This document shows positions 1-6,771 of a stretch of 15,283 nucleotides of DNA, piece by piece; position 1 is the first letter of the stretch, and every line of letters begins with the position of its first letter. The DNA is from Bacillota bacterium (GTDB lineage Bacteria > Bacillota > Clostridia > Acetivibrionales > DTU013): positions 1-15,283 of the forward strand of contig JAEYRF010000147.1 in the NCBI GenBank assembly GCA_023409615.1. Direction: 5' to 3'. The position numbers and the translations under genes were made by a program. Under the pieces are notes generated by a model. The model was not told the DNA's origin, did no database searches, and saw only the letters and a list, made by a program, of their open reading frames with translations.

Positions 1-125
1 TATAGGTCTGCGGCTTGCTTCAGGCGAGTTGCCATTTGACTGAAAAACGAATATGTCCGAAAGGACATTTTAAAAATCTCTCAAGTGAGAGAGTAGGGAG
101 AAACTGGGTTCATGATTTCGCCGTG
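1..125 (+). other. Hairpin-rich non-coding stretch upstream of secG
   Basis: No supportable gene is seen here. The stretch holds a GAAA-capped hairpin (ATGTCC/GGACAT, 53-68) and a second hairpin (CTCTC/GAGAG, 78-91). It ends with a GGGTTCATGATTTCGCC motif at 106-122 and is followed at once by an intrinsic terminator. The order of hairpin, GGGTTCA..TCGCC motif and terminator recurs at the right end of the window (15146-15269). It could be the 3' part of a structured RNA, an intergenic repeat, or the 3' UTR of a gene outside the window. An open frame ending at 43 (about 13 codons) is too short to assign. Confidence 0.4.
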
Positions 126-154
126 AAAACAAGCTATAACAGGCTTGTTTTTTT
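126..154 (+). terminator. Intrinsic terminator before secG
   Basis: Stem AAAACAAGC (126-134) pairs with GCTTGTTTT (143-151), and the T-run continues to 154. It ends whatever transcript enters from the left, probably carrying the hairpin module at 1-125. Confidence 0.8.
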
Positions 155-173
155 ATAAGATGTGTGTTACAAT
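145..173 (+). promoter_or_regulatory. Candidate sigma-A promoter of secG
   Basis: TTGTTT (145-150), a 17-base spacer and TACAAT (168-173). The -35 box overlaps the T-run of the preceding terminator. The predicted start near 180 leaves a short leader carrying the secG ribosome binding site. Confidence 0.5.
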
Positions 174-205
174 TTGATTTGTTAATTTTTTGGGAGGTGT
201 TATTG

Positions 206-454
206 TTGGGAGCAATACAGATTATTGTTTCAATATTTCATATCATATTTTCGTTATCCATCATAGTCGTTGTTCTTTTGCAGTCCGGTAAGTCTGCAGG
301 ATTGTCCGGTTCAATTGCCGGTGGAGCGGAAACATTCTTCGGTAAAAACAAGGGCAGGACATTGGATGCTTTATTAGGCAAGTACACGTCGGTAGCGGCG
401 ATCATGTTTCTGGTCACTTCAATTGCATTGTTTCTAGTTTTAAAATATTTGTAA
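206..454 (+). CDS. secG: Preprotein translocase subunit SecG
   Basis: Small membrane subunit of the SecYEG translocon, which assists SecA-driven protein export. The 82-residue product has the family layout: a first membrane helix (about residues 3-24, IQIIVSIFHIIFSLSIIVVV), the conserved LLQSGKSAGLSGSIAGGAETFFGKNKGRTLDALLGK loop in its usual form, and a second helix at the C-terminus (AAIMFLVTSIALFLVLKYL). The frame is open upstream to a GTG at 164, but a GGGAGG at 192-197 sits 8 bases before the TTG at 206. That gives a start MGAIQII and a normal SecG length; TTG at 203 is an alternative. It is followed by its own terminator and so probably monocistronic. secG next to rnr is a common Firmicutes arrangement. 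Confidence 0.93.
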   Translation: MGAIQIIVSIFHIIFSLSIIVVVLLQSGKSAGLSGSIAGGAETFFGKNKGRTLDALLGKYTSVAAIMFLVTSIALFLVLKYL

Positions 455-474
455 TTACAAATAAGATTGACGCA

Positions 475-504
475 AAGACTGTGCAGAAATGCATGGTCTT
501 TTTT
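475..504 (+). terminator. Intrinsic terminator after secG
   Basis: An 11-bp stem (475-485 with 490-500, two G-T pairs) capped by a GAAA tetraloop and followed by a T-run. It separates secG from rnr. Confidence 0.85.
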
Positions 505-646
505 AATTACAGTGCATTTGTGAAGCAAATTGATTGATTAAAAAGCTGAGGATGTAGGGATAATAATTATTAATAAATGCAGGAATCGATGAAATATTGT
601 TTTTGGTATTATTCTTAATATTTCAGCAGACCATTAGGAGAATGAA

Positions 647-3022
647 ATGAACGATAAAATTGACAGGAAGAATAAAATCATAGGATTTATGAAGGAAGAT
701 GCCTACAGGCCGTTGAAGTTTGATGAACTTTCCGTTATTTTGGATGTGCCGCAGGAGGATAGGGATCAACTGACTGAGATCTTGAATGAATTAGTGGAAG
801 AAGGCGCTATATTCAGGACAAGCAAGGACAGATACGGGATTCCGGAGAGAATGGGCCTCATTGTTGGTCGGATACAGGGAAATGAACGAGGTTATGGATT
901 TCTCATCCCTGATGATGAACTGATGGCGGATGTGTTCATATCTGCAGACGCTATGGCAGGCGCTATGCATAGTGACAGAGTACTTGCAAGGGTAACCACA
1001 AAAGGGGTCGGTGATAGACGTTCAGAGGGTGAAATAGTCAGGATAATCAAGAGAGCTGTCACAAAGGTCGTAGGAACCTTTGAGAACAGTGACCATTTTG
1101 GATTCGTAGTCCCGGATGATCGCAGGATCCCCGGTGATATTTTTATTCCAAGGGATGAGATCAATGGCGCAAAGCCTGGTTTCAAGGTGGTTGCAGAAAT
1201 CATAAAGTGGCCGGATAAAAGGCGTAATGCAGAAGGAAAGATCGTTGAGATTATCGGAGATATCTACGATGTTGGCATTGATATTTTATCGATTATGAAG
1301 GCATATGATCTGAAAGAGACTTTCCCCGAGGCTGCTGTCAGACAGGCCGAAGCGATACCGAGTGAAGTCACAGAGGGATTGATCAAGGGAAGGCAGGATC
1401 TGAGAAACCTGCGTATGGTAACCATTGATGGAGAAGATGCCAAGGATCTTGATGACGCCGTATCTATCTCCAGATTGCCTGACGGAGGGTACAGACTTGG
1501 TGTTCATATAGCAGATGTGAGCCATTATGTGACTGAAGGCTCACCACTGGATAAGGAAGCACTGTCCAGAGGCACAAGCGTCTATCTTGTGGACAGGGTC
1601 ATTCCCATGCTGCCTCCGAGGCTGTCAAACGGCATATGCAGCCTGAATCCTCATGTTGATAGGCTTGCCTTCACAGTGATGATGGACCTTGATAAGAATG
1701 GGAAAGTGATTCGTCACGATATTTTTGAGAGTGTCATCAATATCGATGAGAGGATGACCTATTCGGATGTTTTTACACTCCTTGAATCAGATGATGCAGA
1801 ACTGGCTGCAAGATATGCACCATTGCTTGAGGATTTCCATACCATGAAGGACTTGGCGCTGGTCTTACGCAAGAAAAGGATGGACCGGGGAGCCATAGAC
1901 TTTGATTTCGGCGAATCTAAGGTGATACTGGATGAGAAGGGCAAGCCGATTGAAGTAAAACGATACGAAATAACTATTGCAAACCGGGTGATCGAAGAGT
2001 TCATGCTTGTATGCAACGAAACGGTCGCTGAACACTTCCACTGGGCAGGAATGCCTTTCGTATACAGGATTCATGAGGATCCTGACATAGAAAAAATCAT
2101 GACGTTTGCTGAATTTTCCAGAAATCTTGGTTATCCCTTGAAAGGTGTAAACAAGATCCACCCGAGAGCCTTGCAAGAAATTCTTGAGAAAGTGAAAGGA
2201 TCAAGGGAGGAAACCATTATCAGCACAGTCATGTTAAGGTCACTCGCTAAGGCCAGGTACAGTCCGGAGAGTGTGGGACATTTCGGTTTGGCTGCAAAGT
2301 TTTATTGCCACTTTACATCTCCTATCAGACGATACCCTGATTTGATCATTCACCGTCTGATGAAGGAGGAACTGAAAGGCAGTCTTTCTGAAAAACGTGA
2401 GGATGAACTGATTAAAGAGCTGCCGGAGATTGCCAAACACTGCTCTGTACGTGAGAGGGCGGCTGAAGAAGCGGAACGCGAGACGGAGGATCTGAAGAAG
2501 GTCGAGTTCATGAGAGAAAAGGTGGGAGAGGCATTTGAAGGCATGATTTCCAACGTTACATCCTTTGGTATGTTTGTGGAGCTTGATAACACAATTGAAG
2601 GCCTGGTGAAGGTCAGTAATATGGACGATGACTATTATATTTTTGATGAAAAGCATTTTTGTCTCATCGGTGAACATACAAAAAAACGTTATAGTATCGG
2701 AGATCAAATTCGGGTGCTTCTGGTCCGTGCTGATCTATCGTCAAGACAGCTGGATTTTGTTATCGTAGGAAGAAAACGGGAAGACAGCGAGGATGAGGTC
2801 AACTATCTTAAAAAGAAAGCTGCAGCTGTGGCTTCCGTACAGGATAAATCCCGGACACATGGGAAAAAGGAGATGAAATTGCCGAAGGAGATCCGGAAGA
2901 GAGCACAGGAATCTCCTAAGAGAGCTAAGGCTCTCAAGACATCGAAGAATACCAAACCAATTAAAACGGCTAAAAGATCTCATAAGCCAAAGATGCCGAA
3001 GTTACCGAAAAAGCTTGGCTGA
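647..3022 (+). CDS. rnr: Ribonuclease R
   Basis: Processive 3'-to-5' exoribonuclease of the RNase II/R family that degrades structured RNA and takes part in rRNA and mRNA turnover and trans-translation-linked decay. Of the 791 residues, about 1-65 form a winged-helix region and about 70-200 two cold-shock/OB segments (RIQGNERGYGFLIPDD, VGTFENSDHFGFVVPDD). The RNB catalytic domain begins with TIDGEDAKDLDD (259-270), whose acidic residues bind the catalytic metals, and contains the signature HFTSPIRRYPDLIIHR. An S1 domain lies at about 640-730. The last 55 or so residues are a Lys/Arg-rich tail, typical of RNase R and absent from RNase II. The ATG at 647 follows TTAGGAG (635-640). smpB, a frequent neighbour, is not next to it; a terminator and a minus-strand gene follow instead. 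Confidence 0.97.
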   Translation: MNDKIDRKNKIIGFMKEDAYRPLKFDELSVILDVPQEDRDQLTEILNELVEEGAIFRTSKDRYGIPERMGLIVGRIQGNERGYGFLIPDDELMADVFISADAMAGAMHSDRVLARVTTKGVGDRRSEGEIVRIIKRAVTKVVGTFENSDHFGFVVPDDRRIPGDIFIPRDEINGAKPGFKVVAEIIKWPDKRRNAEGKIVEIIGDIYDVGIDILSIMKAYDLKETFPEAAVRQAEAIPSEVTEGLIKGRQDLRNLRMVTIDGEDAKDLDDAVSISRLPDGGYRLGVHIADVSHYVTEGSPLDKEALSRGTSVYLVDRVIPMLPPRLSNGICSLNPHVDRLAFTVMMDLDKNGKVIRHDIFESVINIDERMTYSDVFTLLESDDAELAARYAPLLEDFHTMKDLALVLRKKRMDRGAIDFDFGESKVILDEKGKPIEVKRYEITIANRVIEEFMLVCNETVAEHFHWAGMPFVYRIHEDPDIEKIMTFAEFSRNLGYPLKGVNKIHPRALQEILEKVKGSREETIISTVMLRSLAKARYSPESVGHFGLAAKFYCHFTSPIRRYPDLIIHRLMKEELKGSLSEKREDELIKELPEIAKHCSVRERAAEEAERETEDLKKVEFMREKVGEAFEGMISNVTSFGMFVELDNTIEGLVKVSNMDDDYYIFDEKHFCLIGEHTKKRYSIGDQIRVLLVRADLSSRQLDFVIVGRKREDSEDEVNYLKKKAAAVASVQDKSRTHGKKEMKLPKEIRKRAQESPKRAKALKTSKNTKPIKTAKRSHKPKMPKLPKKLG

Positions 3023-3055
3023 AAAAAAGAAAAAGTGACCTGTCATAGACGTCAA

Positions 3056-3088
3056 AAAACCCGGTGACTTAGGACAGTTCCGGGTTTT
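3056..3088. terminator. Bidirectional terminator between rnr and the HPr-like gene
   Basis: AAAACCCGG (3056-3064) pairs with CCGGGTTTT (3080-3088), with A-runs and T-runs on the two sides. It can serve both rnr on the plus strand and the convergent minus-strand gene. Confidence 0.8.
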
Positions 3089-3111
3089 AAGTACATCTAT
3101 GTCTTTTGATT

Positions 3112-3339
3112 TTAGATGACAAAGGGTTTTATTTCTTCGTAGAATTTTTCGCAGTCAGCGGAATGTACTTCAACCTTGATAGGCTTGTTGAAATCAAGAC
3201 TGAATATTCCCATTATTGATTTAGCATCGACCACATACCGGCCGGATGTTAAATCTACATCAAAATCATATTTATTTGATATATTCACAAAATCCTTGAC
3301 ATCATTTATTGTCTTGAGCATTATGGTAAACGCTTTCAT
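3112..3339 (-). CDS. HPr-like (PTS HPr/Crh-related) small protein
   Basis: A 75-residue protein related to the phosphocarrier HPr of the sugar phosphotransferase system. The clearest signature is VVDAKSIMGIFSLDF (36-50), matching the HPr segment around regulatory Ser46 (here Ser41), followed by an IKVEVHSADCEKFYEEI region like the last HPr strand and helix. The N-terminal active-site motif (GLHARPA with His15) is not present; the equivalent stretch reads TINDVKDFV. It therefore cannot act as a normal phosphocarrier. Retention of the Ser46-like site with loss of His15 recalls Crh, but this protein is more divergent and no regulatory role is shown. ATG at 3339 follows GGAGG with a 6-base spacer; an in-frame TTG at 3345 abuts the GGAGG and is unlikely as a start. 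It has its own promoter. Confidence 0.8.
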   Translation of the reverse strand: MKAFTIMLKTINDVKDFVNISNKYDFDVDLTSGRYVVDAKSIMGIFSLDFNKPIKVEVHSADCEKFYEEIKPFVI

Positions 3340-3364
3340 ATACAACCTCCGTTCATTTAAGTAA

Positions 3365-3393
3365 ATTATGTTATGTAATAAACTCTAAATCAA
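3365..3393 (-). promoter_or_regulatory. Candidate promoter of the HPr-like gene
   Basis: On the minus strand: TTGATT (3393-3388), a 17-base spacer and CATAAT (3370-3365). The predicted start lies about 20 bases before the ATG. Confidence 0.55.
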
Positions 3394-3429
3394 TAATATC
3401 CTGTATTTGGGAACAAGTCAATTACGTTA

Positions 3430-3458
3430 TTGTTAAAAAAAAGTGAATTCAGTATAAT
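3430..3458 (+). promoter_or_regulatory. Sigma-A promoter of mtaB
   Basis: TTGTTA (3430-3435), a 17-base spacer and a perfect TATAAT (3453-3458). It is divergent from the promoter of the HPr-like gene, with about 35 bases between the two -35 boxes. It produces a leader of about 90 bases that contains the hexamer repeat. Confidence 0.7.
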
Positions 3459-3475
3459 AGATGTAAATATGACGG

Positions 3476-3511
3476 GATAAAGATAAAGATAAAGATAAAG
3501 ATAAAGATAAT
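3476..3511 (+). repeat. GATAAA hexanucleotide tandem repeat in the mtaB leader
   Basis: Five exact GATAAA units (3476-3505) and a sixth changed to GATAAT (3506-3511). The repeat lies between the mtaB promoter and its ribosome binding site. A length change would alter leader length but not any reading frame. Confidence 0.95.
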
Positions 3512-3555
3512 GCTAGAGATAATGATACATATATAATTGGAATTTTGGAGGAATT

Positions 3556-4890
3556 GTGAAAAGGGTTGCTTTTTATACATTGGGTTGCAAGGTGAATCAA
3601 TATGAAACAGAGGCTATGGCAGAGGCGTTTGAAAATGAAGGATATATTCAGGTCGGCTTTGATGAGACTGCGGACGTCTATGTGATCAATACCTGTACAG
3701 TCACAGGCTTGAGCTCAAGAAAATCACGTCAGGCGATACGCAGGGCCAGACAGATGAATAGCAATGCAATAGTAGCGGCGGTAGGCTGCTACCCGCAGAC
3801 TGCCAGGGAGGAAGTGGAAGGTCTGGCGGAGGTAGATATTGTAGCCGGAACAGCAGACAGGATGAGGGTTCCCGAATATGTAGACAAATTCCTGACAGGA
3901 AAGCTTCAAAGCGGGAAAGAAAAAATTACTGTAGTTGAGAACATAATGAAAAAGCACAGCTTCGAAGATTTGAAAATAGAGAGGTATAAGGACAGAACCA
4001 GGGCGTTCCTCAAAATTCAGGAGGGGTGCAGCCAGTTTTGCTCCTATTGCATCATCCCCTATGCAAGAGGACCGATACGGAGCAGACCGTCTGCAGATGT
4101 GCTCAGGGAGGTTCAAAAGCTCGTGGGAGCCGGCTTTAAAGAGGTGGTGCTGACGGGAATCCACATTGCCTCCTACGGAAAGGACCTTGGAGAAATCAGA
4201 CTGATGGACCTTGTCAGGATGATTCATGATATAGACGGAATTGACAGGATCAGGATCGGTTCCATTGAGCCGACTCTGGTTACAGAAGACTTTGCTTCTG
4301 CCGCGGCCGGGATGGAGAAACTGTGTCCCCATTATCACATTTCTTTGCAGAGCGGCTGTGATGAGACGCTTGCCAGGATGAACCGGCGCTATACTACGGA
4401 GCAGTACAAAAGGGCGATAGAACTGCTGCGTGAACAAATCCCGGATGTTGCTTTGACGACAGATGTCATGGTAGGTTTCCCCGGGGAAACAGACGAGGAG
4501 TTTGATAAGACATATCAATTTCTGGAAGAGATCCAATTTGCAAAAATGCATGTGTTTAAGTTTTCTCCAAGGAAGGGGACGCCTGCCGCGTCTTTTGCAG
4601 GGCAGGTATCAAGCCAGGTGAAGGAAGCGAGAAGCATGAGGGTGATCGAGCTGTCGGACCGCTGCACCCACGCATTCCATAGCAGGTTTATTGGCAGGAA
4701 AATGCCGGTTTTGTATGAGCAGGAGGTCAAGGACAGAAAAGGTTTGTACGAAGGTCTGACTCCTAATTACATAAGGGTTTTATCGTTTGGTAATAATTGC
4801 CTTATAGGGAATATCGTGAAAACGAGGTTGATCAAAGTGGAAAATGAATCTGTATTAGGGGATTGCATAAAGTTTCCGCTTGTATTATGA
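3556..4890 (+). CDS. mtaB: tRNA (N6-threonylcarbamoyladenosine-C2)-methylthiotransferase MtaB
   Basis: Radical-SAM enzyme that converts t6A37 to ms2t6A37 in ANN-decoding tRNAs. Its 444 residues have the three-part MTTase layout. The N-terminal UPF0004 domain holds the auxiliary-cluster cysteines Cys11 (TLGCKVNQYE), Cys47 (NTCTVT) and Cys78 (VGCYPQ). The radical-SAM core has Cys158, Cys162 and Cys165 (GCSQFCSYCIIPYARG). A C-terminal TRAM domain covers about 375-444. LGCKVNQYE and the length favour MtaB (YqeV) over MiaB. The start is GTG at 3556 with TTGGAGG at 3545-3551. No terminator is seen before ireB, so the two may be co-transcribed. Confidence 0.95.
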   Translation: MKRVAFYTLGCKVNQYETEAMAEAFENEGYIQVGFDETADVYVINTCTVTGLSSRKSRQAIRRARQMNSNAIVAAVGCYPQTAREEVEGLAEVDIVAGTADRMRVPEYVDKFLTGKLQSGKEKITVVENIMKKHSFEDLKIERYKDRTRAFLKIQEGCSQFCSYCIIPYARGPIRSRPSADVLREVQKLVGAGFKEVVLTGIHIASYGKDLGEIRLMDLVRMIHDIDGIDRIRIGSIEPTLVTEDFASAAAGMEKLCPHYHISLQSGCDETLARMNRRYTTEQYKRAIELLREQIPDVALTTDVMVGFPGETDEEFDKTYQFLEEIQFAKMHVFKFSPRKGTPAASFAGQVSSQVKEARSMRVIELSDRCTHAFHSRFIGRKMPVLYEQEVKDRKGLYEGLTPNYIRVLSFGNNCLIGNIVKTRLIKVENESVLGDCIKFPLVL

Positions 4891-4901
4891 TATTCATATC
4901 A
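4888..4901. promoter_or_regulatory. Palindrome between mtaB and ireB
   Basis: TGATAT-TC-ATATCA, two perfect 6-bp arms; it overlaps the mtaB stop codon. It could be an operator or a chance AT-rich palindrome; no flanking promoter was convincing. Confidence 0.3.
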
Positions 4902-4965
4902 AACATGTGTTTTGTAAATGGTTAAAATATACGCATACATGCTTATAGGCAGGAGAGTGTTGATA

Positions 4966-5220
4966 ATGGCTAACAGCGGAACCATGATGTTTAAAATGGA
5001 TAAGGACAGGGAGAACGAAGCCCGGGATATATTGTTTACAGTATATGAGGCATTAAAGGAGAAAGGATACAACCCGATTAACCAGCTCGTGGGCTACATT
5101 CTTTCTGGGGATCCCACCTACATTACCAACCACCAGAATGCGAGGAGCGTTGTCAGAAGGCTTGAGCGGGATGAGCTGCTCGAAGAGATTGTAAGGTTCT
5201 ATCTGGAGAATAAAAAATAA
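4966..5220 (+). CDS. ireB: IreB family regulatory phosphoprotein (former DUF965)
   Basis: Small cytosolic protein. The family is named for Enterococcus faecalis IreB, a substrate of the Ser/Thr kinase IreK and a regulator of cephalosporin resistance. The 84-residue product carries the highly conserved core KEKGYNPINQLVGYILSGDPTYITNHQNARSVVRRLERDELLEEIVRFYL. The frame is open upstream to 4918, but AGGAGAG at 4951-4957 points to ATG at 4966 (MANSGTMMFKMDKD), which gives the family length and the TMMFK start region where the family carries phosphorylatable threonines. ireB normally precedes ruvX and DUF1292 genes in Firmicutes; here a reductase gene lies between. alaS, often just upstream, is replaced by mtaB. 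Confidence 0.93.
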   Translation: MANSGTMMFKMDKDRENEARDILFTVYEALKEKGYNPINQLVGYILSGDPTYITNHQNARSVVRRLERDELLEEIVRFYLENKK

Positions 5221-5226
5221 AAGCAG

Positions 5227-5250
5227 CCCCGACAAATGTTCGGGGTTTAT
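5227..5250 (+). terminator. Intrinsic terminator after ireB
   Basis: CCCCGA (5227-5232) pairs with TCGGGG (5240-5245) around a 7-base loop, followed by TTTATTATTT. It starts 6 bases after the ireB stop codon. Confidence 0.8.
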
Positions 5251-5251
5251 T

Positions 5252-5325
5252 ATTTATAGTCATTCCGCCATAACGGAATCTGACTAAAATCGAGTGAGGC
5301 TCGATGCCCCGAGATTTTTTATTTA
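5252..5325. repeat. Palindromic intergenic element, copy A (shortened)
   Basis: First hairpin: TAGTC (5257-5261) with GACTA (5282-5286), enclosing ATTCCG (5262-5267) with CGGAAT (5274-5279). Second part: AAAATC (5286-5291) with GATTTT (5313-5318), or alternatively TCGAG (5290-5294) with CTCGA (5300-5304). Its start (ATTTATAGTCATT) and end (GGCTCGATGCCCCGAGATTTT) match copy B at 7117-7224, but the roughly 48-base loop of copy B is largely missing. It lies between the ireB terminator and the reductase gene. Confidence 0.6.
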
Positions 5326-5349
5326 AAATATTGATGGATATGAGGAGAT

Positions 5350-6297
5350 ATGGAATATACGGAGCTTGGGAAAACAGGAATAACAGTATCGAGGATGTGC
5401 TTTGGAGCGCTTGTTATCGGACCTTTGCAAGTCAACCTGAAGCCGGATGAGGGAGCCTATGTCATCCAGGCAGCAATGGAGCGTGGTGTCAATTTCATTG
5501 ATACGGCTGAGTTGTACGGGACCTATGACCATATACGGGAAGCAATAAAGGGATCGAATAATCGACCGGTGGTCGCAACAAAATCCTATGCATGGAATTA
5601 TGAGGGTGCCGCACAAAGCGTTGAGAAGGCCAGAAAAGGCCTGGATACGGATGTGCTGGACATTTTTTTACTGCATGAGCAGGAAAGTAAATTAACACTG
5701 CGGGGGCACCGGGAGGCGCTGGATTTTTATTTAAATGAGCGTGAGAAGGGCAGAATAAGGGCTGTGGGTGTTTCAACTCACAATGTCGAAGTAGTAAGAG
5801 CTATTTGTGATATGCCGGAGATAGATGTAATTCATCCTTTAGTTAATAAATCCGGGATCGGTATCGGTGATGGTGACATAGATGATATGCTGCAAGCTGT
5901 CCGGCAGGCATGGGAATGTGGTAAAGGCGTTTACAGCATGAAGCCGCTTGGCGGCGGTAATCTGCTTCATTCTTATGAGCAGTGTATGGATTTTGTTTTG
6001 GGGCTTCCATTTATTCATTCCATAGCTGTTGGAATGCAAAATGTTGATGAGGTGGAAATGAATGTTCTCAGGTTCGAAGGAGAACAGATTCCTGAAAGGC
6101 TTAAAGACTCGGCGGCAATCAAAGAAAAGCACCTGCATATAGATTACTGGTGCGAGTCCTGCGGAAGGTGCGTTGATCGCTGCGGACAAGGTGCTCTGTC
6201 AATAGTTGACGGCAAGGTGAAGGCAGACGATGACAAATGCGTTTTATGCGGTTATTGCGCCAGCGTGTGCCCTCAGTTTGCAATTAAAATATGCTGA
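5350..6297 (+). CDS. Aldo/keto reductase with C-terminal 2x[4Fe-4S] ferredoxin domain
   Basis: A 315-residue NAD(P)H-type aldo/keto reductase fused to a bacterial ferredoxin domain. The barrel shows the AKR tetrad: Asp51 and Tyr56 (FIDTAELYG), Lys78 (VATKSY) and His109 (FLLHEQE). The tail has two CxxCxxCxxxC motifs, Cys268/271/274/278 and Cys297/300/303/307, each suited to a [4Fe-4S] cluster. Such fusions are common in anaerobic Clostridia; the substrate is unknown. The ATG at 5350 follows GAGGAGAT. It lies between ireB and ruvX and ends 18 bases before the ruvX start, so it is probably co-transcribed with ruvX. A cytosolic oxidoreductase passing electrons between its clusters and a bound nucleotide is inferred, not shown. 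Confidence 0.92.
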   Translation: MEYTELGKTGITVSRMCFGALVIGPLQVNLKPDEGAYVIQAAMERGVNFIDTAELYGTYDHIREAIKGSNNRPVVATKSYAWNYEGAAQSVEKARKGLDTDVLDIFLLHEQESKLTLRGHREALDFYLNEREKGRIRAVGVSTHNVEVVRAICDMPEIDVIHPLVNKSGIGIGDGDIDDMLQAVRQAWECGKGVYSMKPLGGGNLLHSYEQCMDFVLGLPFIHSIAVGMQNVDEVEMNVLRFEGEQIPERLKDSAAIKEKHLHIDYWCESCGRCVDRCGQGALSIVDGKVKADDDKCVLCGYCASVCPQFAIKIC

Positions 6298-6315
6298 TGA
6301 TTTCAGGAGGCTTTT

Positions 6316-6732
6316 ATGCGCATAATGGGTATTGATTTTGGGGACAGTAGAATCGGGATTGCTGTTAGCGATCCGCTTGGGTGGACAGCACAGGGACTTG
6401 AAACGATCTCGTGGAAGGGTTCGATGGAAAAACCTGCTGAGAAAATAACACAGCTTGCGAAGCAATTTCAGGTGGAAAAATTCGTGGTTGGGCTTCCTAA
6501 AAACATGAATGGATCTATCGGACCCAGCGGTGAAAAGGCAATGGCTTTTGGAGAGCTTCTCACAAGTATGACGGGGATAGAAGTTATCCAGTGGGATGAA
6601 CGTCTGACTACAGTGGCTGCTAACCGCATCATGCATGAGGTGGGAATGAAGACCTCGAAAAAGAAAGGTTCAGTCGATAGAATTGCGGCTGTATTAATAT
6701 TGCAGGGATATCTTGACAGTAGTGCGAAATAA
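6316..6732 (+). CDS. ruvX: YqgF/RuvX family nuclease (putative Holliday junction resolvase)
   Basis: A 138-residue RNase H-fold protein. The family has been linked to Holliday-junction resolution and to 16S rRNA 5'-end maturation in different bacteria. The motifs are complete: MGIDFGDSRIGIAVSD with Asp7, VVGLPKNMNGSIGPSG, DERLTT (94-99, with Glu95) and SVDRIAAVLILQGYL with Asp121. These supply the expected acidic metal ligands. CAGGAGG at 6304-6310 precedes the ATG by 5 bases. It sits between the reductase gene and the DUF1292 gene in the order known from many Firmicutes. Confidence 0.94.
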   Translation: MRIMGIDFGDSRIGIAVSDPLGWTAQGLETISWKGSMEKPAEKITQLAKQFQVEKFVVGLPKNMNGSIGPSGEKAMAFGELLTSMTGIEVIQWDERLTTVAANRIMHEVGMKTSKKKGSVDRIAAVLILQGYLDSSAK

Positions 6733-6741
6733 GGGTATGGT
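6713..6741 (+). promoter_or_regulatory. Candidate internal promoter for the DUF1292 gene
   Basis: A consensus TTGACA (6713-6718), a 17-base spacer and TATGGT (6736-6741), overlapping the 3' end of ruvX. It would allow separate expression of the small acidic protein. Confidence 0.4.
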
Positions 6742-6771
6742 ATTTATGATAATGAAATTGGAGGTGTTCTG

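Noticed and set aside
2..43. Open frame ending in TGA at 41-43 that could be the C-terminus of a gene to the left
   Set aside because: Only about 13 codons are visible and they match no C-terminus I recognise; not enough to call a partial gene.
530..564. Promoter for rnr made of TTGATT and GATAAT
   Set aside because: The spacers available are 19 or 23 bases and the boxes are weak in an AT-rich region; not reported as a feature.
2240..2707. 155-codon open frame on the minus strand within rnr
   Set aside because: It lies opposite the RNB and S1 regions of RNase R and has no recognisable motif; a shadow frame.
3023..3111. smpB or tmRNA after rnr
   Set aside because: Only a terminator and the end of a minus-strand gene lie there; no SmpB-like frame or tmRNA signature is present.
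3724..4551. Long 275-codon open frame on the minus strand within mtaB
   Set aside because: It is fully inside mtaB, has no family motif and no ribosome binding site; a shadow of the real gene.
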